Of a DNA stretch of 28,312 bases, positions 21,197 to 28,312 are shown one piece after another. Position 1 is the stretch's first letter; every line of letters starts with the position of its first letter. The notes under the pieces were generated by a model. The model made no database searches and had not been told where the DNA came from. It saw nothing but the letters and a program-made list of their open reading frames with translations. The position numbers and the translations under genes are program-made. The stretch covers positions 148,795-177,106 of the forward strand of contig JH154143.1 in NCBI GenBank assembly GCA_000226015.1, written 5' to 3'. Source of the DNA: Mnemiopsis leidyi (Eukaryota; Ctenophora; Tentaculata; Lobata; Bolinopsidae).

Positions 21197-21314
21197 ATGC
21201 CATTTTTCTTGAACCTCGCTACGCGGGGCATGTTCCAGCCTGTGCATAAAGTTAAAAGAGTTCCTACGGATAAAGAAAACCGATATGTCTTTGAGAAGCA
21301 CTTCATCTTATACA
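21197..21314 (+). CDS. Alternative first coding exon I (39 codons + 1 nt)
   Basis: The ATG, with an in-frame TGA four codons upstream, opens MPFFLNLATRGMFQPVHK, continues VKRVPTDKENR and ends YVFEKHFILY at TACA|GTAAGG in phase 1. It aligns with the cassette at 22694 at about 24 of 39 residues, including MPFF, RG, VKRVPT, NR, VFEK and F.LY, while many codons differ at the third base. That pattern means selection on the protein, so both exons are real. CACGTG lies about 110 bp upstream. The antisense frame over it (21032-21301) is a shadow. Confidence 0.8.
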
Positions 21315-21833
21315 GTAAGGAGTTAATAGTAATAATTATACATTTTACTTCATGAAAATTTGCAATGAAGAAGTTCCATTAACTAGCCTGGGCTTTCCAA
21401 TGAGCCAATTATTGACACCGCGATCATGATCGTATACAAGACCTCCTTCAAACATCATTTGCCTCTTTTGGGCGCCATTTTACAAAATTGGAAACGAAAT
21501 CGAGAACAAGAGTTAGGTTTCGCCGATTAAAACAATGATAGATAGCTCTAGTTGGTCAGCAGTTATAATCGAAAAAATTTTTCGGTCAGATGAATGATGT
21601 AGACACGCAGTTTCAAAATATTGTATAAATGTCAATATTTATATCAGAATATCAATTTTTGAATCATTTCGCGTTATCGTTAGCGGTATTTACAATTAAA
21701 GTGTCAGTCCCATCATTATTTTTCCAGTCACAAGCCCAATTTATAGCAGCTATAACAAGTTAAAGCTGCATGTTTTTTTTTGTTTTAACAATCGATTAAA
21801 CTTTACAACTGGCACTTGCATTGCATTCACAAT

Positions 21834-21870
21834 ATGGACGACTGGACAAACTTCTTTGACTCTATTGACG
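21834..21870 (+). CDS. Short alternative first exon J (12 codons + 1 nt)
   Basis: The ATG opens MDDWTNFFDSID and meets TGACG|GTACGA in phase 1; the next residue would be Gly, as in most cassettes. The peptide is acidic and aromatic and could form an amphipathic helix. It lies between the paired cassettes I and K. Shortness limits confidence, but phase, donor position and composition fit the array. Confidence 0.5.
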
Positions 21871-22120
21871 GTACGAAGTTTCCGAGTTTAATCTAAACAT
21901 ATAAGTTATTTACTAGCTGCAGAATTTATGAGTTTGAAAATATTTGTCATTGTCATGAAAACCTAAAATATTTATGGTTATGTTGATATGAGACTCAACT
22001 TTTGAGCATTGAATTACACTTATACAGTAAGTTTGCGAATCCAAACCAAGCATTCATTTTGCTCTAACCATGTTTTAGCCCGCCAGGTAGTTTACCAAAT
22101 CACCCAAAGAAATGCTAGTG

Positions 22121-22193
22121 TATAAAAGTAGGCAAATATTTCAAAGAAGTGCCATTATAATAAAAGTATATAAAAGTAAGAAAATATTTCAAA
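22121..22193. repeat. Two-copy direct repeat, spacing 48 bp
   Basis: TATAAAAGTA followed by AAATATTTCAAA occurs at 22121 and 22169 with two differences. It is non-coding. Confidence 0.75.
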
Positions 22194-22693
22194 AGTCTCC
22201 TAAAATTAAAACGAATGGTATTCCCAACCATGTCTCGTTAAACACTATTTTTAGTTTCCACAAATACCAATGCTAAACGCCGATCACGAAGCTTTCAGGA
22301 ACTTTTAGACTCTTATAACTACGGAACTTGACGGTCGTGTGTTCTTTGGACCGGAAAAGTTGCCACATCTTTTCCATAGATTTCCATTTCATCGAGATCA
22401 TTTTTGTTGATATAGTCTTATTCGACAGCTAATGAAACAAGTAATTTATGAAACTATAGTAATTGGCGCAGTCTAAATGGTCGGATTTTGGAGATTTTAG
22501 GAGACTGTCAGAATCCTGGGCTGCAATATCCTCCAACTATTTAACTGGTAATCTATTGTGTAAATTTTCATTAGTTGAGTCGTTATGCTCTGTAATTACA
22601 CTGCCAAAAGTCGGATTTCCGTTTCAGTTTCTTTCACAGATATTTTTGGACTGGGTTTTATTTTACAAAAAGGTTTTTCGAGATCAAGTTGAA

Positions 22694-22814
22694 ATGCCTT
22701 TCTTTAGCAACTTCGGTAATCGGGGCGGGCTTTTTACTTCGGCTCATCGCGTAAAACGGGTCCCTACAGCTTACGACAACAGATGTGTCTTTGAAAAATA
22801 CTTTGTTTTATATG
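22694..22814 (+). CDS. Alternative first coding exon K (40 codons + 1 nt)
   Basis: The ATG opens MPFFSNFGNRGGLFTSAHR, continues VKRVPTAYDNR and ends CVFEKYFVLY at TATG|GTAAGC, a strong donor, in phase 1. It is the paralogue of cassette I at 21197 (about 24 of 39 residues). Its frame is open for 77 codons upstream without an ATG in that frame, and a good acceptor (GTTTCTTTCACAG at about 22640) lies in it. An upstream-extended, internally spliced form reading IFLDWVLFYKKVFRDQVE before MPFF is therefore possible. By homology with cassette I, the ATG at 22694 is the likely start. Confidence 0.8.
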
Positions 22815-23525
22815 GTAAGCCGAAAAGAGGTTTTTATCAATTTCGGAGTAAGCTTATCATCATTTCTAGATATACTCATTTTACTGGCTTTGTAGTTATT
22901 ATGGGTTTGATATCAAAGATTATTCAAGTTTCACCCTCGCCAAGAAATTTCAATATCTCTACATTTTAACGACTTCATTCTTATTGAAATCTCATGATCA
23001 TATGCTAGGTTTCCTATTTAACAAACAGCCGATATGATCTTGCACACTTTGAGATATCTGCAGGATACGATCTAGAATTAGGCAAAACAAGACAACGAAA
23101 TACATCAATTAGTTACACAATAAAAAACGGACAGATTCGCAAAATAGATACCGCAAAGTTTTCTACTGGACAAATTACCCAAGATTTTATATCATTTGGC
23201 AGTCCGTCGTAAAGTTACTAAAAATTCATTAGTGTCTTTAACGGGGTAAATCAATAATCTCATTTGACGTTTCCGAACCGCTGTTATCCCATTAGAGAAA
23301 CCAAACAAAATCCACCATAGCATTAAAACCTCTCTTGGACAAAAACACTATTTATAGCTATTTCTGATTTAAGTTGACACATGGCATAGGTTGCGCAAAA
23401 ACATTCCGTATCACCCCCATTATCGATTTCTCTCGTTTTGTATCGGAGTTGATTTTTTCGTTGGACTTATAGAGCACGAAAATACAGCAGCAAGTTGGAC
23501 TAGGCTCGCAGGAAAGGGTGCGGAG
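22815..23525. other. Non-coding stretch between cassettes K and L
   Basis: No exon is seen. A TATTTATAG at about 23349 could serve as a TATA element for cassette L. Confidence 0.35.
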
Positions 23526-23661
23526 ATGCCCTTCTTTGCGAGGCTGAGGAAGCGTTCGAACGCTTTGAAGCACAAAGTCCTGCAGAGGGACCAGGTCAAA
23601 CTGAGCAAGAAGTTTAACGACTGGACCAGCTATGTGTATCAAGAAGTCTTCATTCAATTCG
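23526..23661 (+). CDS. Alternative first coding exon L (45 codons + 1 nt)
   Basis: The ATG opens MPFFARLRKRSNALKHKV, continues LQRDQVKLSKKFNDW and ends VYQEVFIQF at TTCG|GTACTT in phase 1. It shares MPFF with cassettes I and K, the basic RLRKR block with the MPxxRxR group, and an aromatic/acidic/hydrophobic tail. The exon is richer in GC than its flanks. The frame is also open upstream to about 23391 without an ATG. The strongly basic N-terminus could contact membrane lipids or an acidic partner; that is inference. The minus-strand frames over it are shadows. Confidence 0.75.
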
Positions 23662-24366
23662 GTACTTTTCTACGTAACTTGATATTGTTTCTATCTATGC
23701 TTTGTAGGACGGTTTGTATTTTAACTGAATGATCGGATAATCGTTTTTGAGTCGCATCAGAAGCTAAGTTTAACAGTGTTTTTGTTATTCTCTTCTTGAC
23801 TCGAGTGAAAGATGAAGGATTTATTGGAAATTCATTGATATATTTCTGCGTTACTATACGCTGTCATCAGGACACTCAAATTATTTGTATAATAGTAGTT
23901 TTGAAAGTTTTAAATTCATTTTGGTTTTAACAATTGTTGATGCCAGAATTAGTCAACAATTTTGCAACAAAGATCAACACGATCACACACGTCCGAATTT
24001 AAGTAGGTGTTAACCAAATAGTGAATAAAGTAACTTGATTAAAGAAATCACATTAACATGCGTTAACAGTTTTATGGTTGTTGTGTTGTTGATATGAGGA
24101 ATGAGATTCATGTCAGTTCAAAATTGACGAAGTCAAAACGGAGAAAAATTAACGAAATACCACACTATGGTGTTAAGTAAAGAATAGCTTGTATGAATCC
24201 AATCTGCTTTTTTGCTATAATTGGCAGCCCTTATAGTCTGCCATTGTTGCAAATAATTTTAAGAGCAGCTGAATGTCCCCACTCCTGACTCCACTTCCTG
24301 AAGATCGATACGATCTTATCCACAAATAACAGCTGGTCGATCCTAATTAACAATTGTGATGAAGCC

Positions 24367-24478
24367 ATGTTCCCTTCGGAAGTGGGTCAATTATTTGCCA
24401 CCAATAAATGCGACAAGTATGGCGAGTTTTGTGTTGAATTGGGCAGCGTTGTAAACTTCCTTTCATTCCTACTTTATA
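24367..24478 (+). CDS. Candidate alternative first exon M (37 codons + 1 nt)
   Basis: The ATG opens MFPSEVGQLFATNKCDK, continues YGEFCVELGS and ends VNFLSFLLY at TATA|GTAATC in phase 1. The start MFPSE matches cassette B at 3354 (MFPSESEL), and the end VxxxxFxLY matches cassettes I and K (VFEKHFILY, VFEKYFVLY) at exactly the same distance from the splice site. The donor is moderate and the frame continues for 22 codons to a stop. The double resemblance makes it more likely than not to be a member or a relic. Confidence 0.4.
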
Positions 24479-24762
24479 GTAATCATCCGTCAGCGATGTT
24501 GGGCTTGTCGCTAACTAAACTAACTCCAATGTATTCGTTTCACTTTTGAGATCAGATATCATCACAGTTTATTAACAGTGTTTTTTTACTGTCATAACTG
24601 CATGTCTTTCCTCGTGATTAATTTTCAATTGTTTTTAGTCCGCCTTGCGGCCTGCATGAGTTTTAGGGTTTTTTGCTGAAGTTTCAATTCCCTCTGATAA
24701 GTGTCGATTTCAGTCCTCTGACATGTCAGCATGCATGTAGTGAACATTACGCCTTTCATGTA

Positions 24763-24856
24763 ATGACGTTTTGGTCTCCAAGTCTCCTAAAATCTCGCGC
24801 AATTTTAAGTTTTCATCCCCTTCACGGACAGATCCACACCGCTCTTTTCCTCTTGT
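24763..24856 (+). CDS. Candidate alternative first exon N (31 codons + 1 nt)
   Basis: The ATG opens MTFWSPSLLKSRAILSF and ends QIHTALFLL at TTGT|GTGCAG in phase 1. The tail resembles the SHSILL end of candidate exon F3. The donor is weak and no homologous head is present. The closed frame runs 8 codons further. Confidence 0.2.
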
Positions 24857-25238
24857 GTGCAGAGCGATATATTAGATTATAAATATATTGTAAAACTCGT
24901 TGTAAAATATTAGTTTTAAAGAAATCAAAAGTTTAAATCAAAGTGACAGCCCTCTTTTCTTTATAACAAGAGTTAAAACAAGGGTGTGAAACTATTTTAC
25001 GGCATATTAACTAAGTAACTTAAGAAGTTTGTATAGAATATGCAACTTCAAAATCAGTACTTCTAGGCTTTCAGAACGTGAACTATCAACTAAGTCCTCA
25101 GACGGTCGCTTTTATAACGCAGTAAATATCACATAGGTACCTAGCCGCATGAATTTTATTGAATTATAATCTTATTAAACTATAAGTTAATAATTATCTC
25201 TAATTCATATTATTCTGTTAAAAGCTGTTTCCAAACGT
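24857..25238. other. Non-coding stretch, nothing seen
   Basis: This is very AT-rich, with no exon or repeat. Confidence 0.4.
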
Positions 25239-25406
25239 ATGCCGTTTGACGGACTAGTCACACAAAAACCCAGCCAACAGGTGTTAAAGTGTCTCACCGA
25301 ACCCAACCTGACCAGCACTTCCAATGTGTCACGTGACACCGTGCCCGATTATCTGCTGTGCTATATATCTCACGAATCAGTGAAACTGCTCATCAAGCAG
25401 AGCTAA
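25239..25406 (+). CDS. Closed 55-aa ORF opening MPFDG, possible cassette or upstream ORF
   Basis: The ATG opens MPFDGLVTQKPSQQVLKCLT and ends SHESVKLLIKQS before TAA, only 14 bp before the ATG of the 5-codon candidate at 25421. It is richer in GC and more coding-like than the flanks. The only usable phase-1 GT is at 25333 (CAC|GTGACA), inside the E-box palindrome. If the promoter marked by the palindrome and TATA at 25362 is real, this ORF is upstream of it and either belongs to another transcript or is chance. Confidence 0.3.
   Translation: MPFDGLVTQKPSQQVLKCLTEPNLTSTSNVSRDTVPDYLLCYISHESVKLLIKQS
25326..25339. promoter_or_regulatory. 14-bp perfect palindrome with E-box CACGTG
   Basis: GTGTCACGTGACAC is a perfect palindrome 22 bp upstream of a TATATAT element, a typical proximal-promoter arrangement. 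It has the same TCACGTGA core as 1234 and 8242. Confidence 0.5.
25362..25368 (+). promoter_or_regulatory. TATA-like element TATATAT
   Basis: TATATAT lies 53 bp before the ATG at 25421 and just downstream of the E-box palindrome. A start at about 25390 would give a 5' UTR of about 30 nt. Confidence 0.35.
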
Positions 25407-25420
25407 TCTAATTATCGAGC

Positions 25421-25436
25421 ATGTCCATTAACAGAG
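25421..25436 (+). CDS. Candidate mini first exon O (5 codons + 1 nt)
   Basis: The ATG encodes MSINR and then AGAG|GTAAGA, a consensus donor, in phase 1, with Gly as the next residue if the frame read on. An E-box and TATA element sit at promoter distance upstream. The exon would give the gene product an almost bare N-terminus. The extreme shortness means the coding match alone could be chance; the donor quality and promoter arrangement are the support. Confidence 0.4.
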
Positions 25437-25883
25437 GTAAGACCTGAAAACACTATAGAATGCTGCATGAAGTCGGCCTCCCCACAATAAGAACCCTGTC
25501 TTGGTTTAGTACGACTGTCAACGCTGTTGCAACAACACTGGGTCCTCCAATCGGAGAGCTTGAGCAAGGTCACGTGATATACCCGAGTGTCGCACGTGCG
25601 AATAGATTACCGGGTCTAACGAGAAATCTCAGCCAGACTGTTTTGCCGAGATCCAATAATACCTGGGTTTGTGTGAAGCTTTAAATCCATCCTATATATT
25701 CTGTCGTATACAGGACCTCGACCTGCGGTTCATTTGTCCTGGTTATCCGGTAAACGTTAACTGCTCTCCGATCATTCAAGTTTCAGTTTCTTCTGTTAAT
25801 AAGCCAACAATTTTCGGTTGCTGGTCAGTTTTACTTTCCGTCAAGGTTGATTCTGCGATCTCGGAGATCTCTCCAAAAATATC
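25437..25883. other. Stretch before cassette P with two more E-boxes
   Basis: This holds CACGTG at 25571 and 25593, the second within CGCACGTGCG (palindromic). A closed 74-codon frame at 25460-25684 (MLHEVGLPTIRTL...) looks fairly coding-like but has no strong phase-1 donor. It may be leader sequence. Confidence 0.35.
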
Positions 25884-26097
25884 ATGGCATTCCCGTGGGA
25901 GGAGGACCCCACCCACCTGGTATCCCAGCACATCTACTACGGGGATCTCTCCGCAAACGCCGCGAAGCGGATGTACAAGTTCCGATATCCGGAGACTGAA
26001 GTAAGTCCTCGAGTACAGATGGGCCGAACTTTTCGAGAAAACAGGAAGGAGTCTATGTTGGTGAAAATCGATTCTTTGATTGAGAGACTTCAGCTCG
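25884..26097 (+). CDS. Alternative first coding exon P (71 codons + 1 nt)
   Basis: The ATG opens MAFPWEEDPTHLVSQHIYYG, continues DLSANAAKRMYKFRYPET and RVQMGRTFRENRKES, and ends KIDSLIERLQL at CTCG|GTAAGC in phase 1, with Gly across the splice as in other cassettes. A second donor 45 bp on (AGGT|GTAAGT at 26142/26143) is also phase 1 and would add 15 residues. An internal GAA|GTAAGT (about 25999) is phase 0 and would break the frame. It is richer in GC than its flanks and is the longest single-exon cassette. The end IERLQLG resembles VYRLQSG of cassette R. Antisense frames here are shadows. Confidence 0.7.
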
Positions 26098-26630
26098 GTA
26101 AGCAAAGCATCCACATTTACCCTTTAGTTCGTTCAAGGTGTAAGTAGAATAATTATGGGAAATGGGTAGACTGATTGAGTAACCAAACTGCAGGGTCGTT
26201 ATGTATTGACTATGATAGATCAGGCGTTCTTGTAGTGACGAAGCTATGCCATCAACCAACTCACATCCTGTAATGCCACTAGTCACTATGATAGATCATT
26301 TCTGACGGTCTACTCAATAAAAGAATAACATCTAATCAAATAACTTATTTTCTCATTATAAGCACAAAACAAATGTTGACTAATGACTGTTAGAATAAAA
26401 AGCTCAGCACAATAATGTGGCCAATAAAGCAATAACAATTTGATCAAAGGGAGTGCATCATTGCTCCTTTTGTGGTAGAAATTACCTAAGAAAGTTATTG
26501 TTGAAACAAGTAAGTCCGGAACTGAATAGGTATAGAACTATAGAGCAAACAAAATTTTGGATGACGTTTTATATAAGTACTCTTCTAGTTGCATTGAACT
26601 TAATCGCATCAATTCTTTGGCAGCTATCGC
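26098..26630. other. Non-coding stretch after cassette P
   Basis: The CTATGATAGATCA block occurs twice (about 26210 and 26286) as an imperfect direct repeat. A GTAAGT at about 26510 has no open ATG frame. No exon is seen. Confidence 0.4.
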
Positions 26631-26640
26631 TATATATAAA
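26631..26640 (+). promoter_or_regulatory. TATA element TATATATAAA
   Basis: This is a consensus TATA sequence about 190 bp upstream of the ATG of cassette Q. It would give a 5' UTR of roughly 160 nt. Confidence 0.3.
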
Positions 26641-26829
26641 TTCCACTTCTTTGGCAGTACAGTTCACATGAATCTTAGGTTGGCTATCGCTATTAAAGGC
26701 TGCGTTTGATGCTTCTAAAGACATCTCCAACCGCTGGGTGCAATATTCTCCGCGGCTAGAAGTAGGTTATTGCTGTTGTAGGTAGCAACTTGCAACATCA
26801 GTATCTTCAAGACTTCAAAAGGGTTACAG

Positions 26830-27004
26830 ATGGTTTTCATCCGACTTAAGTCACAAAGATCGGACACGGACAGCGATTCTAAGAAAAAGAAGAAAAAGAA
26901 GAAGCAGGAGAAGGGGAAGTTTGATGACGAAGAAGGAGGCGGAAGTTCTAGTTATCAGCCCCACATAGTGGAACACTCTATTTCTATTTTCCTTAAAAAT
27001 CTTC
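26830..27004 (+). CDS. Alternative first coding exon Q (58 codons + 1 nt)
   Basis: The ATG opens MVFIRLKSQRSDTDSDS, then a run of eight Lys (residues 18-25), a polar acidic part (KFDDEEGGGSSS), and the end IVEHSISIFLKNL at CTTC|GTAAGT, a consensus donor, in phase 1. The head V-F-I-R-L resembles MPFIRVRL and the tail VEHSISI resembles IWEHKLIL. The Lys run could be a nuclear-localisation or phospholipid-binding stretch; this is inference. The frame runs on 38 codons into the intron, but the strong donor and the homology favour splicing. Confidence 0.65.
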
Positions 27005-27931
27005 GTAAGTCAACAGCCCCTGTTTTCTTGCTTATGGTTATTGATGCTGGTAATGCTGTCGGCAGTTTTCACGTCAAACTAGATTCACAAGCTATCAGTT
27101 CACCAGGCAATAGTTAAATACAACACAATCACACAACCTATGTACCCAAACTTAAAGTTGACGTATAGAATAAAAATAGAAATCAATGCATTTTCTCCAA
27201 ACTTCACCACCTCCCCATCACCCCCTCTAACTCCAAGTGCGGAACAACAGCAAAGGTTCTAATTGACGGAATTCCCGGTAATGACAGGTGTTTATCACCT
27301 CCCTGGAGCTTCACCAGTTCGCCTTTCTCCCACCAAGCGTTCTGATACGTATCCTGTTTGCCTATATTGCTTGAGTTGCACGCGCTTTTAACATCTTGTA
27401 CACCTAACAATTAGCTCTGTTCGACAGACTCGTTTTGCTCTACCGTATGTCAGTTCGATACAGATAAGGGCCAAGTACCCAAACGGAAACAATTGAAAAA
27501 GAGCACAGTTGACGATCTATAAATTCATCCGGTCTATTTTTAGCTGCCGTGCCAACCGTTTTCGCAGAGCGTTTCTTCACCGGTGCCGTTTACCAAAACC
27601 GTATTTTCCTAGGAGCCAATTATTGCTAACCGTTTAAGGGTCTTTGTCGGGAAAGCGGACCAATTGCAATTGCACACACGCACGGCACATTTGTGTAGGG
27701 GTAATTTTTGGAATTCTTGAGGGTACTATAGCATGCCCGACTCGTTTTTATAAAGTTCTTCTCTCTTTTCTCTGGCTTACTTTTATCATGTACTTATAAC
27801 ACATTGCTTTTCCTTTTCTTTCCGTTGATACAACCAACAATTGTACAAGTGTGCCTTTGTCACAGCTGCAGCCAACCTTTTATAACTTCACGAAAGCGGT
27901 GAAAGAAGCGGTTATTTAGAACTCTTGAACG
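27005..27931. other. Stretch before cassette R, no gene
   Basis: No exon is supported. A minus-strand frame at 27204-27410 (68 codons, including NAWWEKGELVKLQGGDK) is somewhat coding-like but isolated. A TTTTATAAC at about 27878 sits 50 bp before the next ATG and could be its TATA element. Confidence 0.35.
27878..27886 (+). promoter_or_regulatory. TATA-like element before cassette R
   Basis: TTTTATAAC lies about 50 bp upstream of the ATG at 27932, leaving room for a start about 30 bp downstream and a short leader. Confidence 0.35.
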
Positions 27932-28061
27932 ATGCCTGTGTTTGTTCGTCTTAGACAGTATGGCGCCTCCAAACTGAAGATCCACGAGGGAGCAGACCAT
28001 GGAGAGCAAGATTCCTCAGTCACCATCATACCTTTCAATGAAGTGTATCGTCTCCAGTCAG
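27932..28061 (+). CDS. Alternative first coding exon R (43 codons + 1 nt), end amplified as a minisatellite
   Basis: The ATG opens MPVFVRLRQYGASKLKIHEG, then ADHGEQD, then SSVTIIPFNEVYRLQS, and meets CAG|GTAATT in phase 1. The head is of the MPxxRxR type. From 28011 the last 51 nt of the exon, with the donor, repeat in tandem. The second unit is also 54 bp, so use of its donor would add exactly 18 residues in frame. From the third unit an extra G (CGGTCTCC) makes units 55 bp and shifts the frame before its donor. Either of the first two donors could serve. Confidence 0.7.
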
Positions 28062-28312
28062 GTAATTCCTCAGTCACCATCATACCTTTCAATGTAGTGT
28101 ATCGTCTCCAGTCAGGTAATTCCTCAGTCACCATCATACCTTTCAATGAAGTGTATCGGTCTCCAGTCAGGTAATTCCTCAGTCACCATCATACCTTTCA
28201 ATGAAGTGTATCGGTCTCCAGTCAGGTAATTCCTCAGTCACCATCATACCTTTCAATGTAGTGTATCGGTCTCCAGTCAGGTAATTCCTCAGTCACCATC
28301 ATACCTTTCAAT
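28011..28312 (+). repeat. Minisatellite, 5.5 copies of a 54/55-bp unit carrying a splice donor
   Basis: Units start at 28011, 28065, 28119, 28174, 28229 and 28284 (the last cut by the window end). Each contains ATTCCTCAGTCACC and ends CTCCAGTCAGGTA, i.e. exon end plus donor GTAATT. The first two units are 54 bp and the next three are 55 bp by one inserted G. A few sites vary between units (GAAGTG or GTAGTG). High identity means recent expansion. The array continues beyond the window. Confidence 0.97.

Noticed and set aside
22010-22032. CACTTATACA|GTAAGT resembling the cassette I donor context
   Set aside because: The frame upstream is broken by stops and there is no ATG cassette; at most a decayed remnant.
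25460-25684. Plus-strand 74-codon ORF before cassette P
   Set aside because: It is fairly coding-like but has no good phase-1 donor; it could be leader sequence, so I left it out as a gene.
25776-26114. Minus-strand 112-codon ORF over cassette P
   Set aside because: It is an antisense shadow of the plus-strand exon, which has the splice sites and array features.
1-28312. tRNA, rRNA, CRISPR or prokaryotic operon features
   Set aside because: None are visible. The intron structure and composition are those of an animal nuclear genome.

Overview
This is an AT-rich invertebrate-type animal genomic window. It has long introns, GT-AG splice sites, E-boxes, TATA boxes and short tandem repeats. It has no prokaryotic operon features, no rRNA or tRNA, and no long intact ORF. 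I cannot name the species. The GC content (by eye in the high 30s per cent) and the intron style suit many lophotrochozoans, flatworms or other invertebrates.

The main content is a plus-strand array of short coding first exons. Each has its own ATG, usually no convincing splice acceptor in front of it, and an open frame that stops at a 5' splice site after the first base of a codon (phase 1). The well-supported ones start at 1093, 3354, 6971, 10094, 11028, 14967, 19596, 21197, 21834, 22694, 23526, 25884, 26830 and 27932. Shorter or weaker candidates start at 1364, 6759, 24367, 24763 and 25421. Three N-termini need more than one exon: 3354 plus 4308, 6971 plus 7271, and probably 11028 plus 13075 plus 13646. 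The frame stays open across these joins and returns to phase 1 at the end.

Many cassettes share a protein plan. They open with Met-Pro-hydrophobic-hydrophobic followed by basic residues (MPFIRVRL, MPFIRIRL, MPIIRVRI, MPFFARLR, MPFFSNF, MPFFLNL, MPVFVRLR, MVFIRLK). They end in an aromatic residue, an acidic or amide residue and alternating hydrophobics just before the splice site (VWENQIVLSG, IWEHKLILTG, IWNECLLLQG, VFEKYFVLY, VFEKHFILY, VYQEVFIQFG). The cassettes at 21197 and 22694 are clearly paralogous: about 24 of 39 aligned residues match while the DNA has diverged.

The simplest reading is that the window is the 5' variable region of one gene longer than 28 kb. Alternative promoters would each supply a different N-terminus spliced to common exons beyond position 28312, a layout like UGT1A or protocadherin variable exons but with very short cassettes. 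No common exon lies in the window, so the protein family cannot be named.

Between the cassettes are degraded coding-like fragments on the minus strand (5020-6268), a possible Tc1/mariner-like relic (12157-12387), a few unexplained short ORFs, several tandem duplications, and a minisatellite at the right edge whose repeat unit contains the end of a coding cassette and its splice donor. CACGTG E-boxes occur about 12 times, roughly three to four times the chance number, some inside 12-14 bp perfect palindromes near cassettes.
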